DNA from: a virus
IMG/VR virus record: IMGVR_UViG_3300021963_000025
Coordinates: 64,001-128,000 of that record
Length of the DNA: 64,000 nt
Reading direction: 5' to 3' (one strand)
Below are positions 56,941-64,000 of the stretch, piece after piece; the first letter of the stretch is position 1, and every line of letters starts with the position of its first letter. A model generated the notes under the pieces. The model searched no databases and was not told where the DNA came from. It saw only the letters and a program-made list of their open reading frames with translations. The position numbers and the translations under genes were made by a program.

Positions 56941-59154
56941 ATGCCTGCACAGTGGCCAATATTCATTAATAATCTTTCCAAAAAACTGGCCAGTAGAACT
57001 TCTAAGGGTCCAGATGATATTGGCATGTTTGTTGCTAACGAATATTATAAGGCCGTAAAAACTGCTCAAACTCCATTTGGAAACATCCATAAGTCTGGAC
57101 AAAAACCAATTCTTGAAGAGGGATTTAAAAAGGCATTCAATATGCTATTCAAATCTCTTGAACCCCAATTAGAAGATAAATTTGGAAACCCACTATATGA
57201 TGATATGCTTGAAAGACTTCCTGGAGTAGATTTAAGTGTAAATCCAGACTGTGATTTTGAGGAGTGGACTATTAAAAACAAGGAAACAATAGAACCTTTT
57301 CAGTTTTATCCGCTATTTCCTACAACATGTATAATTCCAAAACCTCCAGTTGTTGAAACAAATCTCTATGGAGATATTGACATTACTTCTGAAAATATCG
57401 ACAATCAGCCAGATTTGAGATATGTCACAATGTCCGTTATTGGCGGGGATGGAACTTCTCCATACGAATTTACATATTCATTAAATGGAGAAATACAACC
57501 GGTATTGACTTCAGATAGCGCAGGAGTTGTAAGGTTTTTGGCTCCTACGGATCCTGGTAAATATGAGTATACTTTTATTAGTGCAATGGATGCTTCTAAA
57601 AAAGCAGAAATTAAAAATATAGATAGAAGTGCTTCTATTGAAATAAAAGAGGATTCAAAGGCGGTTGAAATTAAAGTCGACCCACCAAAACCACATCAAC
57701 TTGTAAAACCAATGACTGAGGCGGAACAAATCGATGAAATCGCTAATAGAGTTTACTATCAAAATGATGGAAGCGAAGAGTATTTAGATTGGGTTGAAAG
57801 ACTTCCATATCATGGTAAATTTGCAACTAAGGTAAGCAAAAAAGTTTTGGAACTTCTAGACAAAGAAACTGCAGATATAAAAAAGAGCACTGGACTTAGT
57901 GGAATACCTAAATCAAATGCAACTGGAACAGTAAGTGTTAATAGTTTTAATTATGAAGATAGAATACGATCAGCCCGTGATAGTTATCGAAAATTAAGAG
58001 AAAAGTTTGATAAGTTAAATGCAAAAGATAATAAGCCATCAATCGAAAAGCGGTATGCATGGGTTGAAGTACTTCAATCTGAAATTTTAATAGAAAGAAT
58101 CGAATTATCTTATAAAAATAATACCAATTATAGTCAAACAGCGGCTTCAACAACGGATAGAATTGAAAACCTATCTAAACAACTTGCAAAAGAATTGGAA
58201 TTAATTAACATAGAAACTATCAAAAAAAATGTTAACGAAATTAAAGAAGTTGATTCTCTTGACTACATAATGGCTAAGATTAAGTTATACCAAACTGAGT
58301 TGATAGTTGCCCGACTTGATAAAGATGAGAAAAAAATAGATACTTTAAATAGAGAGTTAACAGTGCAGTCGCTTAGAGTTCTTAAACTTAAAAATAAAAT
58401 CAAAAAAGAAGCGGCTACAAACGATAGACTTTTCCAAGAGGAATACGATGATCGACCTGATAGTTTACCAAAATTTATAACTGCGAATTTGATTTGTATA
58501 TTTTCGTATGTTGAAGGAATCGATAGTAATCAAAAAGGAGCTCCAGATAAAAATCCATTGATTGCATTAACAACGCCAACATCTACTTCTGGTTACAATA
58601 ATATTAATAGTAACTTGTTTAACAATAATAAAACTCCAGAAACTTATAAAGAATGGGGCGCTAGAACAGAACCTGCTCGTTTAAGAGCAAAGTTGCTTAG
58701 ATATGAAATTGAAAAAGTTAGATTCAGAGAACTAAAAATACGATATGTTAACAAAATAGCAGAAGATAATAAGAAAGCTGGAAATGCGTGTGGAGCTGAT
58801 GATGCATATTGTGTAATGGCAAAATGTATACTTGACTATTGGAAGTCGACTGCGGCTCAGCCATTTGCAACATCACCCCCAATATTGCCTTGTTTAATAC
58901 CAGATCCTGGAAGTTACATTCCAATATATTATGGAGATGAAGCAAAATTAGGAGGAGACTTAAGAAGAGCATGGAATTCCGGTAAAAGATTTAAACTTGA
59001 ACCAAATTTACAAACAGCTACCAGGGTAGTTGCAACTGCGGTAGCAGTTTCTTGTGCAAAACATCTTAAAGACCTTAAATTCATATACAATGGTAAAATT
59101 CCTGCCGGAACTGGAACCGCTCCAATGATAGGATTTTCTCCATTGGCCCTATAA
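56941..59154 (+). CDS. Large structural protein, unrecognised
   Basis: 737 residues. Residues about 150-230 look like an Ig/cadherin-type sandwich (Y-V-T-M-S-V-I-G-G-D-G-T-S-P-Y-E-F-T-Y-S). Residues about 330-520 are helical with heptad-like charged segments. The C-terminal 130 residues contain C-G-A-D-D-A-Y-C-V-M-A-K-C and I-P-D-P-G-S-Y-I-P-I-Y-Y-G. It lies directly after the spike gene. A baseplate or tail component is likely; no T4 counterpart can be named. Confidence 0.6.
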   Translation: MPAQWPIFINNLSKKLASRTSKGPDDIGMFVANEYYKAVKTAQTPFGNIHKSGQKPILEEGFKKAFNMLFKSLEPQLEDKFGNPLYDDMLERLPGVDLSVNPDCDFEEWTIKNKETIEPFQFYPLFPTTCIIPKPPVVETNLYGDIDITSENIDNQPDLRYVTMSVIGGDGTSPYEFTYSLNGEIQPVLTSDSAGVVRFLAPTDPGKYEYTFISAMDASKKAEIKNIDRSASIEIKEDSKAVEIKVDPPKPHQLVKPMTEAEQIDEIANRVYYQNDGSEEYLDWVERLPYHGKFATKVSKKVLELLDKETADIKKSTGLSGIPKSNATGTVSVNSFNYEDRIRSARDSYRKLREKFDKLNAKDNKPSIEKRYAWVEVLQSEILIERIELSYKNNTNYSQTAASTTDRIENLSKQLAKELELINIETIKKNVNEIKEVDSLDYIMAKIKLYQTELIVARLDKDEKKIDTLNRELTVQSLRVLKLKNKIKKEAATNDRLFQEEYDDRPDSLPKFITANLICIFSYVEGIDSNQKGAPDKNPLIALTTPTSTSGYNNINSNLFNNNKTPETYKEWGARTEPARLRAKLLRYEIEKVRFRELKIRYVNKIAEDNKKAGNACGADDAYCVMAKCILDYWKSTAAQPFATSPPILPCLIPDPGSYIPIYYGDEAKLGGDLRRAWNSGKRFKLEPNLQTATRVVATAVAVSCAKHLKDLKFIYNGKIPAGTGTAPMIGFSPLAL

Positions 59155-59201
59155 AACAAATATATAACTTATAATTTATTAACCTTTTAAAAATAAAAAC
59201 A

Positions 59202-60416
59202 ATGTCACAAGACGTTTTAACAAAACAAAACGAGAATCAATCAAACGATATCTCTAACTTCGATTGGGATGCATATTCTGCAGATTGCCCATCTACTCTT
59301 AGAAAAGTAAACAAACATGTTAAAGCACCTGCTGGTGTTAAAGTCTATTCTAGAGAGCCTTATGCTCAAGAGCTTCTTAATTTAATGGAAAGTCACTGGA
59401 GCGAAAATAACCAAACGCATGAAGTACATGCCGGAGAAACCCACACTGGTAAAGTCTACGCAGTAGATATGGAATGGGCATCGATCGATATTGGATATCG
59501 TGAAATGGTATATGTTCAATTGTCAAAGGAATCTGCTATTTCAAGAGCAAAATTAATTCCTGGAACTGAAATTGCAGTTGAAATTACTGCAGAGAAAAGT
59601 AAAAGTACTAGAGGATTCTTATTAGGGTCTGTTGAAGCTGGTATTAAAGCCGCTACTTTAAGAGAAATCTTAGCGTCTGCTGAAACTGGAAATACTGCCT
59701 ATATGGGAACTGTAACAAGTATGATTCCGGGTGGAGGTTACTTTGTTAACGTACAAGGAGTTGATTGTTTCATGCCAGGATCCCTTGCTGGTATTAATAA
59801 ACTTGCAGACTTTGGTTCTGTAATTAACACTCAAATGTACGTTGTACCTATGAGTTACTCTCCTGAAAAAGGAACAGTAATTGTATCTCACCGAAAATAT
59901 CTCCAAGCCTTGATTCCAAATGCGATTGAAGACCTTAGAAATACTCCTGGAGAAACTAAAGAGGGTAACGTAACAGGTTCTACAAAATACGGAGTATTTG
60001 TTGAATTTGATAATTGTTTAACTGGAATGATTCATGCAAATGATTTAAACCCAGAAATGGCAAGAAAACATAAGGCCAGAGAAATTAACCCTGGTGATGT
60101 TATTGAGTTCAAGATTAAAGAAATAATCAGCAATGATAAAATAACATTGACTCAATTAGAGCATGTAGAAATAAATGACCCATGGGCTGATGTTGCTACT
60201 AAGTACAAAAGCTTTCCAGTTGAAGTCAAAGGTACGATAAAATCTGTTAAAGATTATGGAGTATTTGTAGATGTTGGAGATGGAATTGTTGGATTACTTC
60301 ATGTTTCAGAACTTCCTGATAATGTTAAAGTTGATTCACTTGCAAAGAACGATAACATCACAGTTCAGATCACAAGAATGGACGTGGCTAGCAGAAAGGT
60401 TTTCTTAAAACTATAA
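59202..60416 (+). CDS. Ribosomal protein S1-like protein with four S1 domains
   Basis: 404 residues. S1 domains at about 76-143, 163-230, 250-320 and 340-404; the last two are the clearest (G-N-V-T-G-S-T-K-Y-G-V-F-V-E-F ... G-M-I-H-A-N-D-L and G-T-I-K-S-V-K-D-Y-G-V-F-V-D-V ... G-L-L-H-V-S-E-L). Bacterial S1 has up to six domains and brings mRNA to the 30S subunit. This phage protein could replace or compete with host S1, favouring phage mRNAs with A-rich leaders. It sits among late structural genes after AATATATAA at 59159. Confidence 0.88.
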   Translation: MSQDVLTKQNENQSNDISNFDWDAYSADCPSTLRKVNKHVKAPAGVKVYSREPYAQELLNLMESHWSENNQTHEVHAGETHTGKVYAVDMEWASIDIGYREMVYVQLSKESAISRAKLIPGTEIAVEITAEKSKSTRGFLLGSVEAGIKAATLREILASAETGNTAYMGTVTSMIPGGGYFVNVQGVDCFMPGSLAGINKLADFGSVINTQMYVVPMSYSPEKGTVIVSHRKYLQALIPNAIEDLRNTPGETKEGNVTGSTKYGVFVEFDNCLTGMIHANDLNPEMARKHKAREINPGDVIEFKIKEIISNDKITLTQLEHVEINDPWADVATKYKSFPVEVKGTIKSVKDYGVFVDVGDGIVGLLHVSELPDNVKVDSLAKNDNITVQITRMDVASRKVFLKL

Positions 60417-60444
60417 TTGTTAATAACTTTAACATAATTTTAAC

Positions 60445-60473
60445 AACCCAGATTTTCGGATCTGGGTTTTTTT
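60445..60473 (+). terminator. Rho-independent terminator
   Basis: AACCCAGAT (60445-60453) pairs with ATCTGGGTT (60460-60468), followed by T residues that merge with the next promoter. Confidence 0.9.
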
Positions 60474-60499
60474 GTTTATATTTACATTATAATTAAAAC
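60472..60499 (+). promoter_or_regulatory. Promoter, TTG-N-TATATTTACA class
   Basis: TTGTTTATATTTACATTATAATTAAAAC in two pieces (TTGTTTATATTTACAT, then TATAATTAAAAC) follows the terminator, exactly as at 1739. A late-type GATATATAA overlaps its end at about 60501. It drives the tagged gene at 60513. Confidence 0.7.
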
Positions 60500-60512
60500 A
60501 GATATATAAAGC

Positions 60513-61316
60513 ATGAACAAATTTAAAACCTTCGGACAATTCATAAACGAATCTAAACAAGACAATATTGTTAATGTTATTTTAAATTCATTGGAGCATA
60601 CAATCATTGAGATGTTAGCTGCAACTGAAAAATGGTTTGTTGAGACCTTTAAACAGGAATTCACCAAATATGACAGAGAGATGGCTAGAATCAATTTAAC
60701 CTACGATATGGTTAAATCTATTGAAATGTATACATTGCCAACCGATTCACTGTTATCAATGAACGTACGTAAGAGCGTTAAAGGAAATATTCAAATTGAT
60801 GCTCAAATCCAAAGAGGAGAAGAGACTTATAGTTTTTCTACCGAGGCTATTTATGCAGGAGGACACAATATCCAAAGACTTCACTATAGATATATTGTTA
60901 AGACAAACATTCTAAAAACTGGTGCTAGTGAAATTGCTAAAGAATACGCTGAGAAGATTAAGAAAATGTCTAAGCTTGAAAAACTTAATAAAGAAATCGA
61001 AAGTTACGAGATTAGAATTAAAAGAACCGAAGAAAAAATTGAAGTAAATTCAAAATTGAATGATGATGAAATACTAAATGTTTTAAAGTCTGGTAAAGAT
61101 TGGTATGAATGGCCAACATGGTCTGAAATCGTAGATAGAGGTGCTGCTAAAAATTATGATAATGATGAAAATATATTCAATCAAAAACAAAAAGAGCATT
61201 TAGATTTCAAGATAAAATTCTGGAAGGATATGAATGTTGATTCACAAAGAAAACACCTTGCTGATTATCAAAAAACTGTTAAAAAATTACAAGTAAAACG
61301 AGATTCTATGGTATAG
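60513..61316 (+). CDS. Tagged putative internal head protein (long)
   Basis: 267 residues, the longest tagged protein here, starting M-N-K-F-K-T-F-G-Q-F-I-N-E|S. The body begins with a helical, partly hydrophobic segment (V-I-L-N-S-L-E-H-T-I-I-E-M-L), then a beta-rich part, then a long coiled coil (about 155-185, K-L-E-K-L-N-K-E-I-E-S-Y-E-I) and a helical end. It has both a promoter of the early class and a late-type motif. No family recognised. Confidence 0.68.
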   Translation: MNKFKTFGQFINESKQDNIVNVILNSLEHTIIEMLAATEKWFVETFKQEFTKYDREMARINLTYDMVKSIEMYTLPTDSLLSMNVRKSVKGNIQIDAQIQRGEETYSFSTEAIYAGGHNIQRLHYRYIVKTNILKTGASEIAKEYAEKIKKMSKLEKLNKEIESYEIRIKRTEEKIEVNSKLNDDEILNVLKSGKDWYEWPTWSEIVDRGAAKNYDNDENIFNQKQKEHLDFKIKFWKDMNVDSQRKHLADYQKTVKKLQVKRDSMV

Positions 61317-61325
61317 TTATTTTAC

Positions 61326-61362
61326 TTGGATATATACTTTAACCTAAGTTTAATATATCCAA
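61326..61362 (+). promoter_or_regulatory. 10-bp inverted repeat enclosing a late-type promoter
   Basis: TTGGATATAT (61326-61335) pairs with ATATATCCAA (61353-61362), with GATATATAC across arm and loop. The right arm ends five bases before the ATG at 61368. Confidence 0.62.
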
Positions 61363-61367
61363 ATTGA

Positions 61368-62660
61368 ATGAACAATCTAAATGAATCTAATATTTTGCAA
61401 AATGCTCTGATAGGCGTTGAATTTGAATTTTATTCAAATTTTAGTGCTGAAGAAACTGCAAAAAAACTTGAAAAATTACTTGGCAAAAAGATTCATGTCG
61501 AGGACAAAGCACATAGTGATTTTGAAGTAACTCGCGACGAATTTAAAATAGAACCTGACATGTCAGGTGGTGCCAAACTTCTTGAATTGGTTACTGGAGC
61601 CCTTCCATATACTGCGGCTCGTTTAATGATAATTAATGTTTGTCAATGGATTCAAGAGAATGGATATACAAATGACAGGTCTTCGATTCACTTAAACCTT
61701 TCGTTTGATAAATCAAAAATTGAAAACAAATATCGTATCTCTAAAATGAACGTTCTTAAATTCATTTTAGATTTTAATGAAGAGCAAGTCTTCAAATTCT
61801 TTCCTAAAAGAGAAAACTCAGCCTACGCAAAATCTATCAAATTTGTCCTACCAAAAGAGGACACTTACTTCTTTGATGGAAAACATATCAATCAACAGAA
61901 TTTTATTTACCCAGATACAAAATATTACGGGATAAATTTCGATAAAAGACACAAAAACTATCTTGAATTCCGATACATTGGTGGAGCAGACTGGGAAAAG
62001 AAAACAACTACAATTCTTTATTTAGTTGACCGTTTCCTACTACAATTATGGAAATCAACCGAAAATACAAACTTCACGGAATTAAATGCAATTGAATTAA
62101 AAAAGATAGTTGCAGAAAATCAAAGAATAATCGACGCTAGAAAGGACTGGAAGACAATTAAAGATAATTGGAAAAATGTCAAGTTCACTGTCGATATGAA
62201 TGATGACCCTAAAGTAGTTGACCTTTACTGGAATGCTGTTAAAGAAAGAGTGATAAGACTATTTACACATGGAGACCTTAGCAAAGGACATATTAATTAC
62301 GATTCTGATGCGGGTAGGGTTCAAGTAAATGGTGGTCGTTTAGAATATTGTGTTGACCTTAGAGGATATGAATTTGTAAGTTGCTTCCTAAGAGGAGAAT
62401 TTACAGAATGTGATATTTATGGATGTGACATTAATGGTTCTGATATTCACTATTGTAATTTCTATCAATCAACGCAAATTACAAGTTCCAAAGTAGATGG
62501 TTCATATATTCACGGTACATGTACCGCAAATGATTGTTACATTTATGGTAAAGGAACGTTTAAAGGAACAATGAATGGCGGAATCTTTAGAGAGGGTTCA
62601 TTTGATAAAAAACTAGCTAGATTTAATGACGTTGAAATTGTTAAATCTAGAGGAATATAA
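61368..62660 (+). CDS. Amidoligase-like protein with pentapeptide-like tail
   Basis: 430 residues. I-G-V-E-F-E-F-Y (15-22), I-E-P-D-M-S-G-G ... L-E-L-V-T-G (61-77) and S-I-H-L-N-L-S-F (106-113) follow the motif order of the putative amidoligase family (VEFEF ... ExDxS ... ElvsP ... HvnvS), ATP-dependent enzymes thought to form amide bonds. The C-terminal 100 residues have C-D-I-Y-G-C-D-I-N-G-S-D-I-H-Y-C-N-F-type pentapeptide-like repeats. The start reads MNNLNESNIL; L-N-E|S recalls the cleavage pattern but lacks the full tag. Preceded by a hairpin-promoter module. Confidence 0.7.
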   Translation: MNNLNESNILQNALIGVEFEFYSNFSAEETAKKLEKLLGKKIHVEDKAHSDFEVTRDEFKIEPDMSGGAKLLELVTGALPYTAARLMIINVCQWIQENGYTNDRSSIHLNLSFDKSKIENKYRISKMNVLKFILDFNEEQVFKFFPKRENSAYAKSIKFVLPKEDTYFFDGKHINQQNFIYPDTKYYGINFDKRHKNYLEFRYIGGADWEKKTTTILYLVDRFLLQLWKSTENTNFTELNAIELKKIVAENQRIIDARKDWKTIKDNWKNVKFTVDMNDDPKVVDLYWNAVKERVIRLFTHGDLSKGHINYDSDAGRVQVNGGRLEYCVDLRGYEFVSCFLRGEFTECDIYGCDINGSDIHYCNFYQSTQITSSKVDGSYIHGTCTANDCYIYGKGTFKGTMNGGIFREGSFDKKLARFNDVEIVKSRGI

Positions 62661-62675
62661 AAATAAAATAAAAAG

Positions 62676-63506
62676 ATGGGTAATATATTAATAGGCGACG
62701 CGTCGTATCAAGAACATCCAGAATGGGACACGGAATGCTTTAACAATTTTGTAGATGAACTTGCTGCAGATATAACAGGTTCGTGTATGATACCGATGAA
62801 CCTTCCAAAACAAGAGGTTCAAAACATAGTTAAAAGAGCAAAAAAATGGTTCTATAAAAACTATGAGTATTCAGTACAAGAAAACTTCTTGGTAATTCCA
62901 GCCGAGATGTTTGCATCAGATCATTTTAAATATTCTAGGTCTTTTACACTTCCTGGAATGGACCCTGTAACTGGAGGTGGTGAGATATTTTCAGTATTCG
63001 CAGTGCTTGAAAAAGGAAACACGTGGGGTGGAAGTATGGACATTAACTTTACTCAAGGAGATTTTGCAATCGAAAGAATGTTAATGGGTGGAATTTATGG
63101 TGGTTCTAAAACTGGACAAGCCGCAGAAAATTTACAATACTATGTTATTAATGAATCTTTTTTCGATTTAGCTCGACAAATTTTTAAGAATCCTTACAGT
63201 TTTCATTACAGCCAATTAACACATGAGCTAAAGTTCATGGGAGAAACTCCTAAAAAAGATACAATTTTAAAGGTGTATCAAACTATTCCGGAATGCGCAC
63301 TATTCCAAGATGAGGCATTTTTTAGATATTGTTCAGCTAAGATTAAAATTTCACTAGGACAAAAACTTGGAATATTTGGATTCTCCCTTCCTGGAAATAT
63401 TCAAATTAATCCAGATTTAATTAAAGGTCTTGGTGAAGAGGAACTTTCTGCATTAATCGAAGAGATTAAGAGCGACGAAGGTACTGACTGGATGTTCCAT
63501 TCTTAA
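62676..63506 (+). CDS. Virion-region protein, unrecognised
   Basis: 276 residues, soluble, mixed alpha/beta, with G-N-T-W-G-G-S-M-D-I-N-F and G-G-I-Y-G-G-S-K-T-G-Q. It starts 16 bases after the amidoligase-like gene and ends 16 bases before the gp25-like gene, so it is almost certainly part of the structural operon. No T4 counterpart recognised. Confidence 0.6.
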   Translation: MGNILIGDASYQEHPEWDTECFNNFVDELAADITGSCMIPMNLPKQEVQNIVKRAKKWFYKNYEYSVQENFLVIPAEMFASDHFKYSRSFTLPGMDPVTGGGEIFSVFAVLEKGNTWGGSMDINFTQGDFAIERMLMGGIYGGSKTGQAAENLQYYVINESFFDLARQIFKNPYSFHYSQLTHELKFMGETPKKDTILKVYQTIPECALFQDEAFFRYCSAKIKISLGQKLGIFGFSLPGNIQINPDLIKGLGEEELSALIEEIKSDEGTDWMFHS

Positions 63507-63522
63507 ACAAATATATAATATT

Positions 63523-63876
63523 ATGGAATTATACATAAAAGCGTTAGAAGACCCTAATTACGATGAAAATCAATTACAAATCGATGAGGATATTGCGCTG
63601 ATAATATCTCAAATCGAGACATTGATATTTACCGAGAAGGGCGATGTGATGGGAGACCCTGATTTTGGGCTTAACCTTGAAGATTACGTGTATTCTTTTA
63701 TGTATAATGATACAATGTTACAAGGTGTTGTTCAAAGTGCTATTTCAAGATACGTTCCATTAGCTGCAAAAATACCAGTCCACGTTACTGTTGAATTTGC
63801 TGAATTGACCGAAAAGAATATGGTTTTTATAGATATATCTATTGACTATAGATTTGGAATAACAATCGCTATATAA
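63523..63876 (+). CDS. gp25-like baseplate wedge protein
   Basis: 117 residues. Q-I-D-E-D-I-A-L-I-I-S-Q-I-E-T-L-I-F-T-E-K-G-D-V-M-G-D-P-D-F-G-L-N-L-E-D-Y-V has the gp25/W (lysozyme-like) pattern, with G-D-P-x-F-G as the conserved core; the C-terminus carries the family's beta strands (V-H-V-T-V-E-F). Length fits T4 gp25 (132) well. It sits at the baseplate-sheath interface and starts sheath assembly. AATATATAA lies just upstream at about 63511. Confidence 0.88.
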   Translation: MELYIKALEDPNYDENQLQIDEDIALIISQIETLIFTEKGDVMGDPDFGLNLEDYVYSFMYNDTMLQGVVQSAISRYVPLAAKIPVHVTVEFAELTEKNMVFIDISIDYRFGITIAI

Positions 63877-63889
63877 AAAAATAAATGAG

Positions 63890-64000
63890 ATGACTGAATT
63901 AAAATTTTTATCAAGAGCCAGAATTAAGGTTACTGAAATGATTGCCGATACTCGAACATATATTTCAAGAGTATATGGTCGATCAAGCGATTTATTTACA
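63890..64000 (+). CDS. 5' end of the next structural gene (partial, possibly gp6-like)
   Basis: ATG at 63890 opens a frame of 37 codons that runs off the window, beginning M-T-E-L-K-F-L-S-R-A-R-I-K-V. In contractile-tail phages the gene after gp25 is usually gp6/J, but too little is visible to confirm it. Confidence 0.5.
   Translation, partial: MTELKFLSRARIKVTEMIADTRTYISRVYGRSSDLFT

Overview
The window is a 64 kb piece of a large, AT-rich, tailed (contractile, T4-like) bacteriophage genome. The host is probably a member of Bacteroidota, most likely a Flavobacteriaceae-type bacterium. Three things support the host: start codons are preceded by A-rich leaders rather than strong Shine-Dalgarno sequences; a recurrent promoter core (TTG-N-TTATATTTACATATC) resembles the Bacteroidota -7 box TAnnTTTG; and the fibre proteins (collagen-like, BspA-like) suit that group. 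Baseplate genes (gp25-, gp53-, gp27-, gp5- and gp48/54-like) mark it as a myovirus. No terminase, portal, major capsid protein, prohead protease or DNA polymerase lies in the window, so this is only part of the genome.

Layout: (1) 1-2224, small genes including an MscS-like fragment, a ferritin and a 5'(3')-nucleotidase. (2) 2248-5808, a tight operon of small proteins that nearly all begin with the same peptide, MKxhKLFEEFhNE (h = hydrophobic). (3) 5892-18538, a fibre cassette: two collagen-like fibres, a beta-helix adhesin and a BspA-repeat adhesin, each with a small partner gene, plus a zinc-peptidase-like protein. (4) 18584-23430, a HAD phosphatase, a PD-(D/E)XK-like nuclease, an Acb2-like anti-CBASS candidate and a second block of MKxhKLFEEFhNE proteins. 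(5) 23483-24098, a C-rich structured stretch without genes. (6) 24099-27276, leftward genes driven by copies of one conserved promoter. (7) 27656-30420, two small genes, a disordered protein and a 1.5 kb gene-poor region full of short CAATG words. (8) 30423-48029, membrane proteins, a ClpA/ClpP pair, a dCMP-hydroxymethylase-like enzyme, a double glycosyltransferase, DnaJ, PhoH, RNase HII, UvdE, a dCMP deaminase and a homing endonuclease. (9) 48019-64000, virion and baseplate genes with a ribosomal-S1-like protein, another tagged protein and an amidoligase-like protein.

The most interesting system is the tagged protein family. The shared N-terminus closely matches the capsid-targeting sequence of the T4 internal proteins (MKTYQEFIAE), including the (I/L)xE|A/S/G cleavage site used by the T4 prohead protease. 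I infer that this phage packages at least 13-15 different cargo proteins into its capsid, several with a second internal cleavage site, probably for ejection into the host.

A second recurring design is a perfect inverted repeat around a late-type promoter (GATATATAA-like), whose downstream arm abuts or contains the next start codon. This is the logic T4 uses to keep read-through early transcripts of late genes untranslated. A third theme is nucleotide and DNA chemistry: the Asn-to-Asp change in the thymidylate-synthase-family enzyme, with the dCMP deaminase and glycosyltransferase, suggests modified cytosine in the phage DNA.
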